Origin: DASQPA01 sp963757335
GTDB lineage: Bacteria; Acidobacteriota; Thermoanaerobaculia; Multivoradales; UBA5704
Reading direction: 5' to 3'
Length of the DNA: 64,000 bases
Assembly: GCA_963757335.1 (NCBI GenBank)
Contig: CAVWRJ010000005.1
Location: 1-64,000, forward strand
Shown in pieces: positions 20,676 to 29,469 of the stretch; position 1 is the stretch's first letter; each line of letters begins with the position of its first letter. The translations under genes were made by a program, and so were the position numbers. The notes beneath the pieces are model-generated. The model worked only from the letters and a program-made list of their open reading frames with translations, did no database searches and had not been told where the DNA came from.

Positions 20676-22268
20676 TCACCCCGTATAGCTGTCGTCCTGC
20701 TCGATCTTCGACAGCACCCAGTCGAAATCGCCCCGGGTGATCTTGGCGCCGCAGTGGTCGCACTCTCCGGCCATGTTGGTGACGAGCGGAGCGCCGCAGT
20801 TGGGACAGGTGGCGTCGGTCTTCGGGGCGCCGCGCACCCCGGCGCCGCGGATGAGGGTCCAGTACTCGGAATAGGCGCGGTCGGCGTGCGGATCGCCGCC
20901 CACCACCTGGCCGTTGTCCTGGCGGACCGTGGTGTCCCGCCCGGTTCCCCAGAAGCGGAAGGTGACGGCGTCGAAGTGCTTGTCGCGCACCACCTTGGCG
21001 AGGGTGATGCGGGTGATGTGCATGCCGGCGAGGACGTTGCGTAGGCCCTGGCTGCGGTAGGCGTCGATCCAGTACTGGAGGTACTCGAAGAGGCTGTCCG
21101 AGACGTAGGGGCGGATGGGCTTCAGATCGAGGTTCGTCCAGGCGGCGTTCAGCCGGTCGTAGATCAGCCGCAGGCGGGCGGTGATCGCCTCGTCGGTCGC
21201 GGCCGGGTCGTCGGCGAGGAGCTGAGCGCGGCGGGCGGTGACCTCCGGATGGTAGACCGTGGGGAGGTCGGTCCCCTCCTCCGCAGTGGTGCCGGTGAGG
21301 GCCGGCGGGCGGTCCTCGGACTCCAGCAGCTCGATCGTCTGCACGCTCCAGTCGAAGCGGCCGTCGGTGACCACCTCGCCGCAGAAGTCGCAGCGGCCAC
21401 CCCCGGCGCTCTGAAACGGCGCGCCGCAGTTCGGGCAGTGGAAGGAGCCCACCTGCTCGGGTGGCTTGCTCTGTACTGCGGCGTTCCGTACCAAGGTCCA
21501 GCGCTCGTCGAGGTACTGAGTACGCGCGGCGCCTCCCGCGCCCGCAGCGACTGCCCCCACCGTCAGGTTCGCCTCATATTCCAGGACGACGACGATCTGC
21601 CCCGCGGCGCCCGCTGCCGGCAATGCCGGCAGCGCCAGGTCGGCGAGGTGCAGGGCGCCCACGATGACCCCGGAGACCGGCGCCCCGACCGGCGGCCGCT
21701 GGGCGAGATCCTGCCGCGCCGCCTCCGAGAGATAGGGGGCGAGCGCCGCCAAAGCCTGGGGGTTGTTGCGCGCCTCGTGCGCCCGGGCGTAGAGGTCGTA
21801 GGCGAAGTCCTCGAAGAGGACGGCCGAGAACTCCGGGTCGAGGGCACGGATGCGGTCGAGGTCGGAGAGGACCCGCGGCGTCGATGGCGTTGGGGGCGCT
21901 GGGCGAGGGTTCGGGGCGGTCGGGAACCCCCGTCGCTTGAAGACCAACACCACGACGATCACCAGAACGACGAGAACGAGGAGAAGAAAGAGCGCGCAGC
22001 CGCACGACATCCCCGTCCCCCCACCGCTCGAACGGCTGCCAAAACCCCCCGAATAGCTGCTCGAGCTGTGAGAGCCGTAGCTGTGCGAGCCGCCGCTCGG
22101 CGAGCTGTGGCTCGAACCGTGATAGCTGTGGCCGCCTCCGGGCCGGGCGAAGGCGAGCGCCGGCAGGAGCAGGAGCAGCAGGAGGAAGGGGCCCGCGAGC
22201 AGGGCGAGGGCACGGACCGGGGATCGCCGTCGAGTCACGTCTCTCTCCTTCATTCCTTCTCCCATCAT
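20676..22268 (-). CDS. Tim44-like zinc-ribbon membrane protein, paralogue B
   Basis: Exported, membrane-anchored protein of about 530 residues. Signal region LALLAGPFLLLLLLLPALAFA, then a Ser/Gly/His-rich stretch, one transmembrane helix (ALFLLLVLVVLVIVVVLVF), and two repeats of a Tim44-like alpha/beta domain (FEDFAYDLYARAHEARNN; SDSLFEYLQYWIDAYRSQ) each followed by a zinc ribbon (CPNCGAPF...CDFCG and CPNCGAPL...CDHCG). ATG 22268 overlaps the stop of paralogue A (ATGA); ATG 22253 is an alternative. Tim44-like domains bind lipids and are often near membrane stress proteins. Function is unknown. Confidence 0.82.
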   Translation of the reverse strand: MMGEGMKERDVTRRRSPVRALALLAGPFLLLLLLLPALAFARPGGGHSYHGSSHSSPSGGSHSYGSHSSSSYSGGFGSRSSGGGTGMSCGCALFLLLVLVVLVIVVVLVFKRRGFPTAPNPRPAPPTPSTPRVLSDLDRIRALDPEFSAVLFEDFAYDLYARAHEARNNPQALAALAPYLSEAARQDLAQRPPVGAPVSGVIVGALHLADLALPALPAAGAAGQIVVVLEYEANLTVGAVAAGAGGAARTQYLDERWTLVRNAAVQSKPPEQVGSFHCPNCGAPFQSAGGGRCDFCGEVVTDGRFDWSVQTIELLESEDRPPALTGTTAEEGTDLPTVYHPEVTARRAQLLADDPAATDEAITARLRLIYDRLNAAWTNLDLKPIRPYVSDSLFEYLQYWIDAYRSQGLRNVLAGMHITRITLAKVVRDKHFDAVTFRFWGTGRDTTVRQDNGQVVGGDPHADRAYSEYWTLIRGAGVRGAPKTDATCPNCGAPLVTNMAGECDHCGAKITRGDFDWVLSKIEQDDSYTG

Positions 22269-23794
22269 CCCGTGTACGAGTCGTCCTGCTCGATCTTCGA
22301 GAGCACCCAGTCGAAGTCGCCGCGGGTGATCTTGGCGCCGCAGTGGTCGCACTCGCCCGCCATGTTGGTGACCAGGGGGGCGCCGCAGTTCGGGCAGGTG
22401 GCGTCGGTCTTCGGGGCGCCGCGCACCCCGGCGCCGCGGATGAGCGTCCAGTACTCCGAGTAGACACGGTCGGAGCGCGGGTTGCCGCCCACCACCTGGC
22501 CCGTGTCCTGGCGGATCGTCGAGTCGCGCCCCGTCGCCCAGAGCCGGAAGGTGAGCGAGTCGAAGTACTTGTCGCGCACCACCTTGGTGACGATCGAGCG
22601 GGTGATCCGCATGCCTTCGAGGACGTTCCGCAGCCCCTGCTGCCGGTAGGCGTCGATCCAGTACTGGAGGTACTCGAAGAGGCTGTCCGAGACGTAGGGC
22701 CGGGCGGGCTTCAGGTCGAGGTTCGTCCAGCCGGCGTTCAGCCGGTCGTAGATGAGGAGCAGCCGGGCGGTCAGGGCAGCGTCGGTCGTCGCCGGGTCGT
22801 CGGCCAGGAGCTGGGCGCGGCGGGCGGCGAGCTGGGGGTGGAGGACGGTGGGGAGGTCGGTCCCCTGCTCGGGTGCCGAGCCGGTCAAGGCCGGCGGGCG
22901 GCTCTCGGCCTCCAGGAGGTCGATCGACTGGACGCTCCAGTCGAAGCGGCCGTCGGTCACCACCTGGCCGCAGTAGTCGCAGCGGCCCCCCCCGGCGCTC
23001 TTGAACGGCGCGCCGCAGTTCGGGCAGTGGAAGGAGCCCACCTGGTCGGGAGGCTTGCTGCGCACCGCGGCGTCCCGCACCAGATGCCAGCGCTCGCGGA
23101 GGTACTGGGCCCGCCCCGTTCCCGGCGCCCCTGATGTCGCCTGCGCTCCGGTCGTCAGGTTGGCTTCATATTCGAGGACGACGGTGACCTGCCCTCCGGC
23201 CGGAGCGGGACCGGGCACCGTGACGCCGGCGACCCGGAGGGCGCCCACGATCACCGCCGAGACCGGCGCTCCCTGCGGCTGGCGCTCGGCGAGCTGGCGC
23301 CTTGCCGCCTCGGAGAGATAGGGAGCGAGCGCTTCGAGGGCCGCCGGTTGGCTCCGCGCCTCCTGCGCCCGGGCGTAGAGATCGTAGGCGAAGTCCTCGA
23401 AGAGGACGGTAGAGAAGTCCGGGTCGAGGGCGCGGATCGACTCCAGGTCGAGCGAGCTGGGCGCCGTGGGGGCGGCCCGGCGTGCGGCGGAAGGTCCCGA
23501 GTCCCAGTGCTGCTCTCCCGGGCTCCCCTTCCACTTGTAGAGCACGTAGAGGATCACGATCGTGAGCGGGATCCCGATCAGCGGATGGTGGAAGACGAGC
23601 TCGAACCAGATCTGGATCAGCCAGAAGATCGCCCCACCACCGCCGCCCCCTCCACCGCTCCCCCCGCTATGCCCGCCGCCGGAGTAGCCGCTCCCCCCAC
23701 CCGGCCGGGCGAGCGCCGCCTGCGGCAGGAGAAGCGCGAGGGCCAGGATCGCCAGGGGAGCCGCGAGAAGCCAGGTCCGCCGGAATCCCCTCAC
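22265..23794 (-). CDS. Tim44-like zinc-ribbon membrane protein, paralogue A
   Basis: Tandem paralogue of the next gene with the same order: signal (WLLAAPLAILALALLLPQAALA), Gly-rich stretch, transmembrane helix (HPLIGIPLTIVILYVLY), Tim44-like domain, zinc ribbon (CPNCGAPF...CDYCG), second Tim44-like domain and a C-terminal ribbon. Start at GTG 23794, which overlaps the TGA of the TPM gene (GTGA). The last ~65 residues are identical to paralogue B and the DNA is almost identical there, while the N-terminal halves differ, suggesting gene conversion of the 3' ends. Two cysteine clusters are intact, so the ribbons probably bind metal. Confidence 0.82.
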   Translation of the reverse strand: MRGFRRTWLLAAPLAILALALLLPQAALARPGGGSGYSGGGHSGGSGGGGGGGGAIFWLIQIWFELVFHHPLIGIPLTIVILYVLYKWKGSPGEQHWDSGPSAARRAAPTAPSSLDLESIRALDPDFSTVLFEDFAYDLYARAQEARSQPAALEALAPYLSEAARRQLAERQPQGAPVSAVIVGALRVAGVTVPGPAPAGGQVTVVLEYEANLTTGAQATSGAPGTGRAQYLRERWHLVRDAAVRSKPPDQVGSFHCPNCGAPFKSAGGGRCDYCGQVVTDGRFDWSVQSIDLLEAESRPPALTGSAPEQGTDLPTVLHPQLAARRAQLLADDPATTDAALTARLLLIYDRLNAGWTNLDLKPARPYVSDSLFEYLQYWIDAYRQQGLRNVLEGMRITRSIVTKVVRDKYFDSLTFRLWATGRDSTIRQDTGQVVGGNPRSDRVYSEYWTLIRGAGVRGAPKTDATCPNCGAPLVTNMAGECDHCGAKITRGDFDWVLSKIEQDDSYTG

Positions 23795-24415
23795 TCGGAC
23801 ACCTCGTCTTCCAGCTCGTTGACCTGGCCCTCGACATGGGCGCAGACCGGCCCCAGGGCTGGGGCAAGCCCGCGCACCCGGGCCGCCACCTCGACCCCGT
23901 CCTCTCCGCGGCCGACCGCCTCCTGGATCGCGGCGACCGCCTGCTGCCAGGCGGGGGTCCGGACGGCGGGGTCGATCCCGAGATCCGCCACCACCTCGGC
24001 CTCCCGTTCGAGGAGAGAGATGTAGAGGAGGATGCCGGTCCGCCGGGAGGTGCGGTCGACGTGCTTGTCGACGAAGGTCGCCCGCGCCGCCAGGTAGACC
24101 TTGCGCCGTCTGGCGGCCCGGCGGGTCGCCAGGCGGAGGAGGAGCCGGGCTCCGCGAGGCCGCCACCCCGGCGAGGAGGCCGACGATCGCCGGGTCGATC
24201 AGGAAGTACTCCAGCCGGAAGGTCCAGGGCGAGAAGAGGAGAAAGGCGAGGACAGCGAGACCCCCGGCGATGGCGGCGGAGAGAGCGCCGTCCGTGTAGG
24301 CCCCCGAGCGCTTGCGAACGGCGACCATCAGCTCGGCGCCGCAGGCGCTCTCGACGGCATGGACGGCCTCCCCCAAGGCTCGCTTCGCATCTCCGCTGAG
24401 GAAGGGTTTGGCCAT
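23791..24415 (-). CDS. TPM-domain membrane protein, frame broken near 24155
   Basis: Short TPM (TLP18.3/Psb32/MOLO-1) type protein, first gene of a three-gene coupled operon. It reads MAKPFLSGDAKRALGEAV, ESACGAELMVAVRKRSGAY, then two hydrophobic helices (GLAVLAFLLFSPW, FLIDPAIVGLLAGVAA). The frame is lost around 24151-24161 and resumes as RKVYLAARATFVDKHVDRTS and RRTGILLYISLLEREAEVV, the diagnostic TPM segment, running to the TGA at 23791. Such proteins lie in the envelope and often pair with YgcG/Tim44-like partners. The stop overlaps the next gene's GTG. Confidence 0.75.
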
Positions 24416-24474
24416 GGCGTAGAGGTAGAGTCTATCGCAGGCGAAGAGTACCGAGCCTCAAGGGCTCGCCGGGT

Positions 24475-26770
24475 TTATTCGGCCAGGGTGAAGTACCGAA
24501 CCGCAGGCCCCACCTCGACCCGCGGCCCCGCCGGCATCGTCAGGGCCTCCCCCCGCCGGCTGCACGCTCCGGCGGGGGAGCGCGGGAGGAGGACGCTCGC
24601 CGTTCCGGCCGTGCTCCAGCCCGCCACCACCGCCATCCCGTCCGGCCGCCGGAAGAGATAGAGCCGGGCGGGCTCCGGGGCGGGGAGCACCCGCTCCAAT
24701 CGGGTGCCGTCGAGCTCGCCGACGAGGGTGCGGAGGGCGTGGAAGCTCGGCCGGCGACGCGGCCGGCGGGGGTCGGCGGGGTCCATCAGGCCGTAGCCCT
24801 TGGCCACCAGCTGCCACCAGAAGACCCGCTCGACGAGGCCGGTCCCCAAGGTCAGCAGGATAGTAGCGGGCCAGGTAGTCGGCCTGGGCCTCCTCGTCGA
24901 CCGCCACGGCATGGCCGGCCGGGGAGTGGGGGCCCTCGGCGAGCGGCCAGTTGACCTCGGTCAAGTAGCAGCGGCCGGCGGCGTTTCTCGCGGTGTCGGC
25001 GATGGCTTTCAGGAGCACTACCTTGTCCACGGTGTCGAAGCCGGCCTGGCGGTTCTCGGGGGCGCCGCGGCGATCGACGTAGAGGAGGCTCGACACCGCG
25101 TCGAAGTGGAGGCCGGGACGCTTCAGGTTGAGGACGGCGGCGGTAACGTGGTGCTCGAAGTCGATCACCGCCGGCCCGAGGATCTCGACGCCGCCCCGGT
25201 CCGCCCCGCGGGCGCGGAGGATCTCCGCCGCCGTCGTCGCCAGGGCCACGTACTCCCCGAGGTTCCAGACCCCCCACTTGCTGCGGTTGATCGCATGACC
25301 GATCTCGAAACGCCGGCCGTAGGGGAGGAACCGCTCCGCGATCTCCTCGACCGCCGAGCGCCAGCGGCCGGAGTCTTTCACCAGCTCCCGGTTCTGGGGG
25401 AGGGCGAAGGTCAGCTCGTGCCCCTGGGCGGCGAGCTCGCGGGCGAGCTCCTCCTCGGCCGCGTGGTCCTCCTCCCAGGGATGGAGGCGGAGGAGCACCG
25501 GCAGCGGCCGCGCCCCCTCCCCCAGCTCCGCCAGGGCCCGGGGCACCAGCTCGGGAGCTTCCGGATAGGGGCGGACGGCGACCCCCACCCCGCCCCAGTC
25601 GACCGACCGGGCACCTCCAGGCGAGCGGAGGTCCGCCTGGAGCGCCCGGTAACGCGCCCAGATCCGCGGCAAAGCACCGGCGAGCGCCACCGCCTCTTCG
25701 GTATGACCGCGGGCGTCGGCCAGGCGGATGCCGAGCTTCGCCAGCCGCCCGGCGTGCTGGTGGGGCTGGTCGGAGAGGGCGTCCCAGACCACCCGGTCGC
25801 GCGCCGCCGCCCCGGCCGGGGCCGGCGGGATGTGGGCGTGCGGCCGCCGGCTGGGGCCGGCCAGATTGCGCAGGCGCGGCAGGAGGCCGCGGACGGCGGG
25901 CTTCACCCGGTTCTTCCACAGGAAGCCCGCGTGGTAGGTCCGGTAGAGGCCGCGCCGGAGCGCCCCCACCTCGGCGGCTCCCCAGTAGGCGGCGAGGAGG
26001 AGGTCCTGGTCCGCCGGCCGGCAGAGGGCCAGCCGGCAGAGGTCGCGGCTGCGCTCGGAGAGCGTGAGCCGCCGGCCGGCGCGCATCCGGTTCAAGTCGA
26101 GGAGATAGAGATCGCGGGGAGCCTCCGCCTGATCTTCCGGCAGGAGGAGGTTGCCACCGGAGAGGTCGCGATGCCAGAAGCCGGCGTCGTGGAGCCGGCG
26201 AGCGGTGCGGCCCAAGGTGGCGAGGAAAGCCGGGAAGTCGAGGTCGGGGAACTTCTCGCCGAGCTCCTTCCCTCCAGCCGAGTTGGCGGCCCGGAAGAGA
26301 TAGCGCGCCTCGATCGCCCGCGGCAGATGGCGGCAGACGTAAAAGGAGGGACCGCCGGGGAGGGTCGACTCGGCGAGAAGCAGCGGCTCGGGGGTGGCGA
26401 TCCCGGCGGCGGCGAGCGCCCGCGCCATGGCGAAGCTCTTGGCCGCCTTGCTCCGCCGCCGCAGCCGATCCTTTAATCCCGTGCGCCGGAACTGCTTCAC
26501 CACCACGTCGAGCGGCCCCTCCGGGGTCTCGAAACGGGCGAGATAGAGGTAGTTGCGCCCCCAGTGGAGGGTCTGGACCGCGGCACCGGCATCGGTCAGC
26601 CGGGCGATCTCGCGAGCGAAAGCCTCGCCCTCCAGCCGGTAGCGGGGGAGGACGGCACCGGTGAAGCCGGGGACCGCGAAGGGCTCCGGCGTCGCCGAAG
26701 AGAGCGTCGGTTCAGCGGGGGTGCGAACCGTGTCCGCGGGGCGCCGGATGTCCCTCAAGGGATGGGACAC
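24475..26770 (-). CDS. InaA/WaaP-type kinase fused to glycosidase-like domain, frame broken near 24862
   Basis: About 765 residues with two modules. Residues ~30-290 resemble the lipopolysaccharide-kinase (Kdo/InaA) family: VVVKQF (Lys), RRLHDAGFWHRDLSGGNLLL (catalytic H-R-D with Asn) and LYLLDLNRM in place of DFG. Residues ~300-760 look like a TIM-barrel glycoside hydrolase: LLRLHPWEED, FEIGHAINRSKWGVWN, LGPAVIDFEHH and LTEVNWPLAEGP, with Glu residues where acid/base and nucleophile usually sit. The frame is lost at ~24858-24865 and continues as LLTLGTGLVERVFWWQL to TAA 24475. The GTG start at 26770 overlaps the TAG of rng by one base (TAGTG). Probably an envelope-glycan modification protein; both activities are inferred. 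Confidence 0.72.
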
Positions 26771-28278
26771 TAGACCTCCAGAACGTCGAAGCGCTCGTGG
26801 TGGAGCTCGGAGTCGCTCTGGAGGAGGATCTTGACCCCGAGCGACTTTTCGAGCTCGTCGAGGATCGCCCGCTCCTCCTGCTGGAGGGCCCGCGCCACCT
26901 CCGGGTGGACCCTGAGGAGGAGCTCGCTCTGCCCCGGCCGGTCGCGCAGGCGCAGAAGCGCCTTTCGCAGGTTGAGGCAGATGGTGGCGATCGACTTGAT
27001 CCGCCCGCGGCCGCCGCAGTAGGAGCAGGGCTGGGTGAGCAGGCGCTCGAGGTTCGACCGGCTGCGCTTCCTCGTCACCTCGACGAGGCCGAACTCCGAG
27101 ATGTTCAAGACCTTGGTCTTCGCCCGGTCCTTCTTGATCTCGCGTTCGAGCGAGGTGAAGACCTGCTCCCGGTGCGCCTGCTCGACCATGTCGATCAAGT
27201 CGATGACGATGATGCCCCCGAGGTCTCTGAGCCGGATCTGGCGGACGATCTCGGAGACCGCTTCGAGGTTGGTCTGGAGCACGGTGTCCTCCAGCGTGCT
27301 CTGCCCCACGAAGCGCCCGGTGTTGACGTCGATCGCCACCAAGGCCTCGGTGGGGTTGATGACGATGTAGCCCCCGGACTTCAGCCACACCTTGGTCTTC
27401 AAGGCGGCCTCGATCTGGTCCTCGATGCCGAACTGCTCGAAGAGCGAGGAGGTCTGGCGGAAGAGACGGACCTTGCCGACCAGGGCCGGCTGCACCTGAT
27501 CGAGGAACTCCAGGATGCGCTCGTAGGTGTCCTCGCCGTCCACCCAGAGGACGCTGTAGTCCTGGGAGAGGAGGTCGCGCACAACCCGGAGGGCGAGGTC
27601 GACATCCTGGTGGAGGAGGGTAGGGGCCGAAACCTTGGTGGCGCGCTGGCGGACCTTCTCCCACAGCTTCGAGAGGTAGCCCAGGTCGCTCTCGAAGGCC
27701 TCGCGCTCCTTACCCTCGCCCACCGTGCGCACGATGAGCCCGCCCCCTAAAGCCGGGAGCTGGCCGAGGAGGCCGAGCAGCCGCTCGCGCTCGCCCTCGT
27801 CCTCGATCCGCCGGGAGACTCCGAAGTGGCGGACGGTGGGGAGGAGCACCAGGTAGCGACCGGGAAGGGTGACGTGGGTACTGATCCGCGCCCCCTTGCT
27901 GGGGAGCGGGTCCTTGACCACCTGGACGATGATCTCCTGCCCCTGCTTCAAGAGGTCGCCTATCGACGGTGGCGGGCCGTGGGGGGGCTCCTCCGCCGAG
28001 CGCGGCTCTTCGAGCTCGACGTCGTGATCCTCGTCCTCCATGGCCTCGACGTCGGTCGACACGTCGCTCACATAGAGGAAGGCATCGCGGTCGAGCCCGA
28101 TGTCGACGAACGCCGCCTGCATTCCGGGGAGGACCCGGGTCACCCGCCCCTTGTAGACGTTGCCGACGAGGCCGCGGTGGCGGTGCCGTTCGACGAAGAT
28201 CTCGGTCAGCTTGTCGTCTTCGAGAACGGCGATCCGGGTCTCGTGCGGGTCGCTCTCGACGAGCATCTTGGTGGTCAT
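26770..28278 (-). CDS. rng: ribonuclease G
   Basis: Rne/Rng-family endoribonuclease (502 residues) that processes 16S rRNA and degrades mRNA. It starts ESDPHETRIAVLEDDKLTEI and has an S1 domain (GNVYKGRVTRVLPGMQAAFVDIG, in pieces) interrupted by an acidic insertion EDEDHDVELEEP. The two catalytic metal-binding Asp are in VAIDVNTGRF and IVIDLIDM. The zinc-link is CSYCGGRG. Length without a C-terminal scaffold is that of RNase G. ATG 28278 fits alignment better than the upstream in-frame start. It follows rodA in the same transcript, as mre-rng linkage is known in proteobacteria (mreBCD-maf-cafA). Confidence 0.93.
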   Translation of the reverse strand: MTTKMLVESDPHETRIAVLEDDKLTEIFVERHRHRGLVGNVYKGRVTRVLPGMQAAFVDIGLDRDAFLYVSDVSTDVEAMEDEDHDVELEEPRSAEEPPHGPPPSIGDLLKQGQEIIVQVVKDPLPSKGARISTHVTLPGRYLVLLPTVRHFGVSRRIEDEGERERLLGLLGQLPALGGGLIVRTVGEGKEREAFESDLGYLSKLWEKVRQRATKVSAPTLLHQDVDLALRVVRDLLSQDYSVLWVDGEDTYERILEFLDQVQPALVGKVRLFRQTSSLFEQFGIEDQIEAALKTKVWLKSGGYIVINPTEALVAIDVNTGRFVGQSTLEDTVLQTNLEAVSEIVRQIRLRDLGGIIVIDLIDMVEQAHREQVFTSLEREIKKDRAKTKVLNISEFGLVEVTRKRSRSNLERLLTQPCSYCGGRGRIKSIATICLNLRKALLRLRDRPGQSELLLRVHPEVARALQQEERAILDELEKSLGVKILLQSDSELHHERFDVLEV

Positions 28279-28329
28279 GGTCGCCGCCAAGTAGATCACA
28301 ACGCGCTTACGGCTCGCTCGACGCCGTCC

Positions 28330-29469
28330 CTACCGGTTCACGTAGCGGCGGAGATCGACCCCCAGGATCATCCCCGTGGCGAGGAAGTTGAAGAGGGTGA
28401 ACGAGCCGCCATAGGAGATGAAGGGGAGGGGGATGCCGGTGACGGGGAGGAACCCCACGACCATCGAGCTGTTGTAGAGCACGTGGAAACAGAAGACCGA
28501 GAGGAGCCCCACGACGAGGAGGATCCCGGCCCGGTCCCGGGCCCGCATGGCGACCCGGGCGGCGCTCACGATGTAGAGGATGTAGAGGCCGATCACCGTC
28601 GCCACCCCGAGGAACCCCCACTCCTCGGCGAGCACCGAGAGGATGAAGTCGGTGTGGCGGGCGGGCAGGAAGCGGAGCTGGCTCTGGGTGCCCTGCATGT
28701 AGCCCTTGCCCGCGAGCTCGCCCGAGCCGACCGCGATCTTGCTCTGCCGCACCTGGTAGCCCGCCCCTAGGGGGTCGTTGTCCGGCTGCAGGAAAGTCAT
28801 CACCCGCTGGCGCTGGTAGGCCCGCATCCCGAAGCTCCAGAGCCCGACCCCGAAGACGAGGACGAGGAGCGCCGAGATGACGAGCACCCGCACCCGGACG
28901 CCGGAGACGAGGAGCATCCCGGCGAGCATGGGGACGAAAATGAAGGCTACGCCGAGCGCCGGCTCGACGACGACCAAGAGCATGGGGAGGAGGACGAGGA
29001 GGACCGCCGCCGCGATCTGTTTCAGGTCGAGGACCCGGCGGTTGAGGCCGGCCAGGAAGCGGGCGAGGAAGAGCGCGGTCGCGAGCTTCGCGAACTCCGA
29101 GGGTTGGACCTGCCAGGGGCCGAGCTCGAACCAGCAGCGGGCGCCCCCCCGTTTGACCCCGAAGACGAGGACGGCGGCGAGGGCGACCAGACTGAGGATG
29201 TAGAGGACGAGGGAGAAGTCGAGCAGCACGTGGTAGTCGACCGCCATGGCGAGGAGGAGGAGCGCCACCCCCAGCCCCACCCAGGCGAGCTGGCGGGGGA
29301 GAAAGTCGGTCAGCATCTCCGAGCTGGCGCTGTGCACGGTGGCGAGGCCGACGGTCGCCAGGAGGAGAGCGGCGAGCACGAGCCCGCCGTCGACCGAGGA
29401 GAGCACCCGGAAGCGCGGCTTCTCCTCAGAGAGCGGGAGTATCGAGAGCGGTCGCGAAATACTTTTCAT
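28330..29469 (-). CDS. rodA: RodA peptidoglycan glycosyltransferase
   Basis: SEDS-family polymerase of the elongasome (about 379 residues, ~10 transmembrane helices). Typical segments are GARCWFELGPWQVQPSEFAK, FLQPDNDPLGAGYQVRQSKIA (conserved loop), GTQSQLRFLPARHTDFILSVLAEEWGF (pieces of the catalytic extracytoplasmic loop with Asp) and GIPLPFISYGGSF. ATG 29469 overlaps mrdA by 44 bases and has no clear ribosome site. A GTG at 29406 preceded by GAGGAGAA is a reasonable alternative that removes the overlap. Partner of the adjacent PBP2. Confidence 0.93.
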   Translation of the reverse strand: MKSISRPLSILPLSEEKPRFRVLSSVDGGLVLAALLLATVGLATVHSASSEMLTDFLPRQLAWVGLGVALLLLAMAVDYHVLLDFSLVLYILSLVALAAVLVFGVKRGGARCWFELGPWQVQPSEFAKLATALFLARFLAGLNRRVLDLKQIAAAVLLVLLPMLLVVVEPALGVAFIFVPMLAGMLLVSGVRVRVLVISALLVLVFGVGLWSFGMRAYQRQRVMTFLQPDNDPLGAGYQVRQSKIAVGSGELAGKGYMQGTQSQLRFLPARHTDFILSVLAEEWGFLGVATVIGLYILYIVSAARVAMRARDRAGILLVVGLLSVFCFHVLYNSSMVVGFLPVTGIPLPFISYGGSFTLFNFLATGMILGVDLRRYVNR

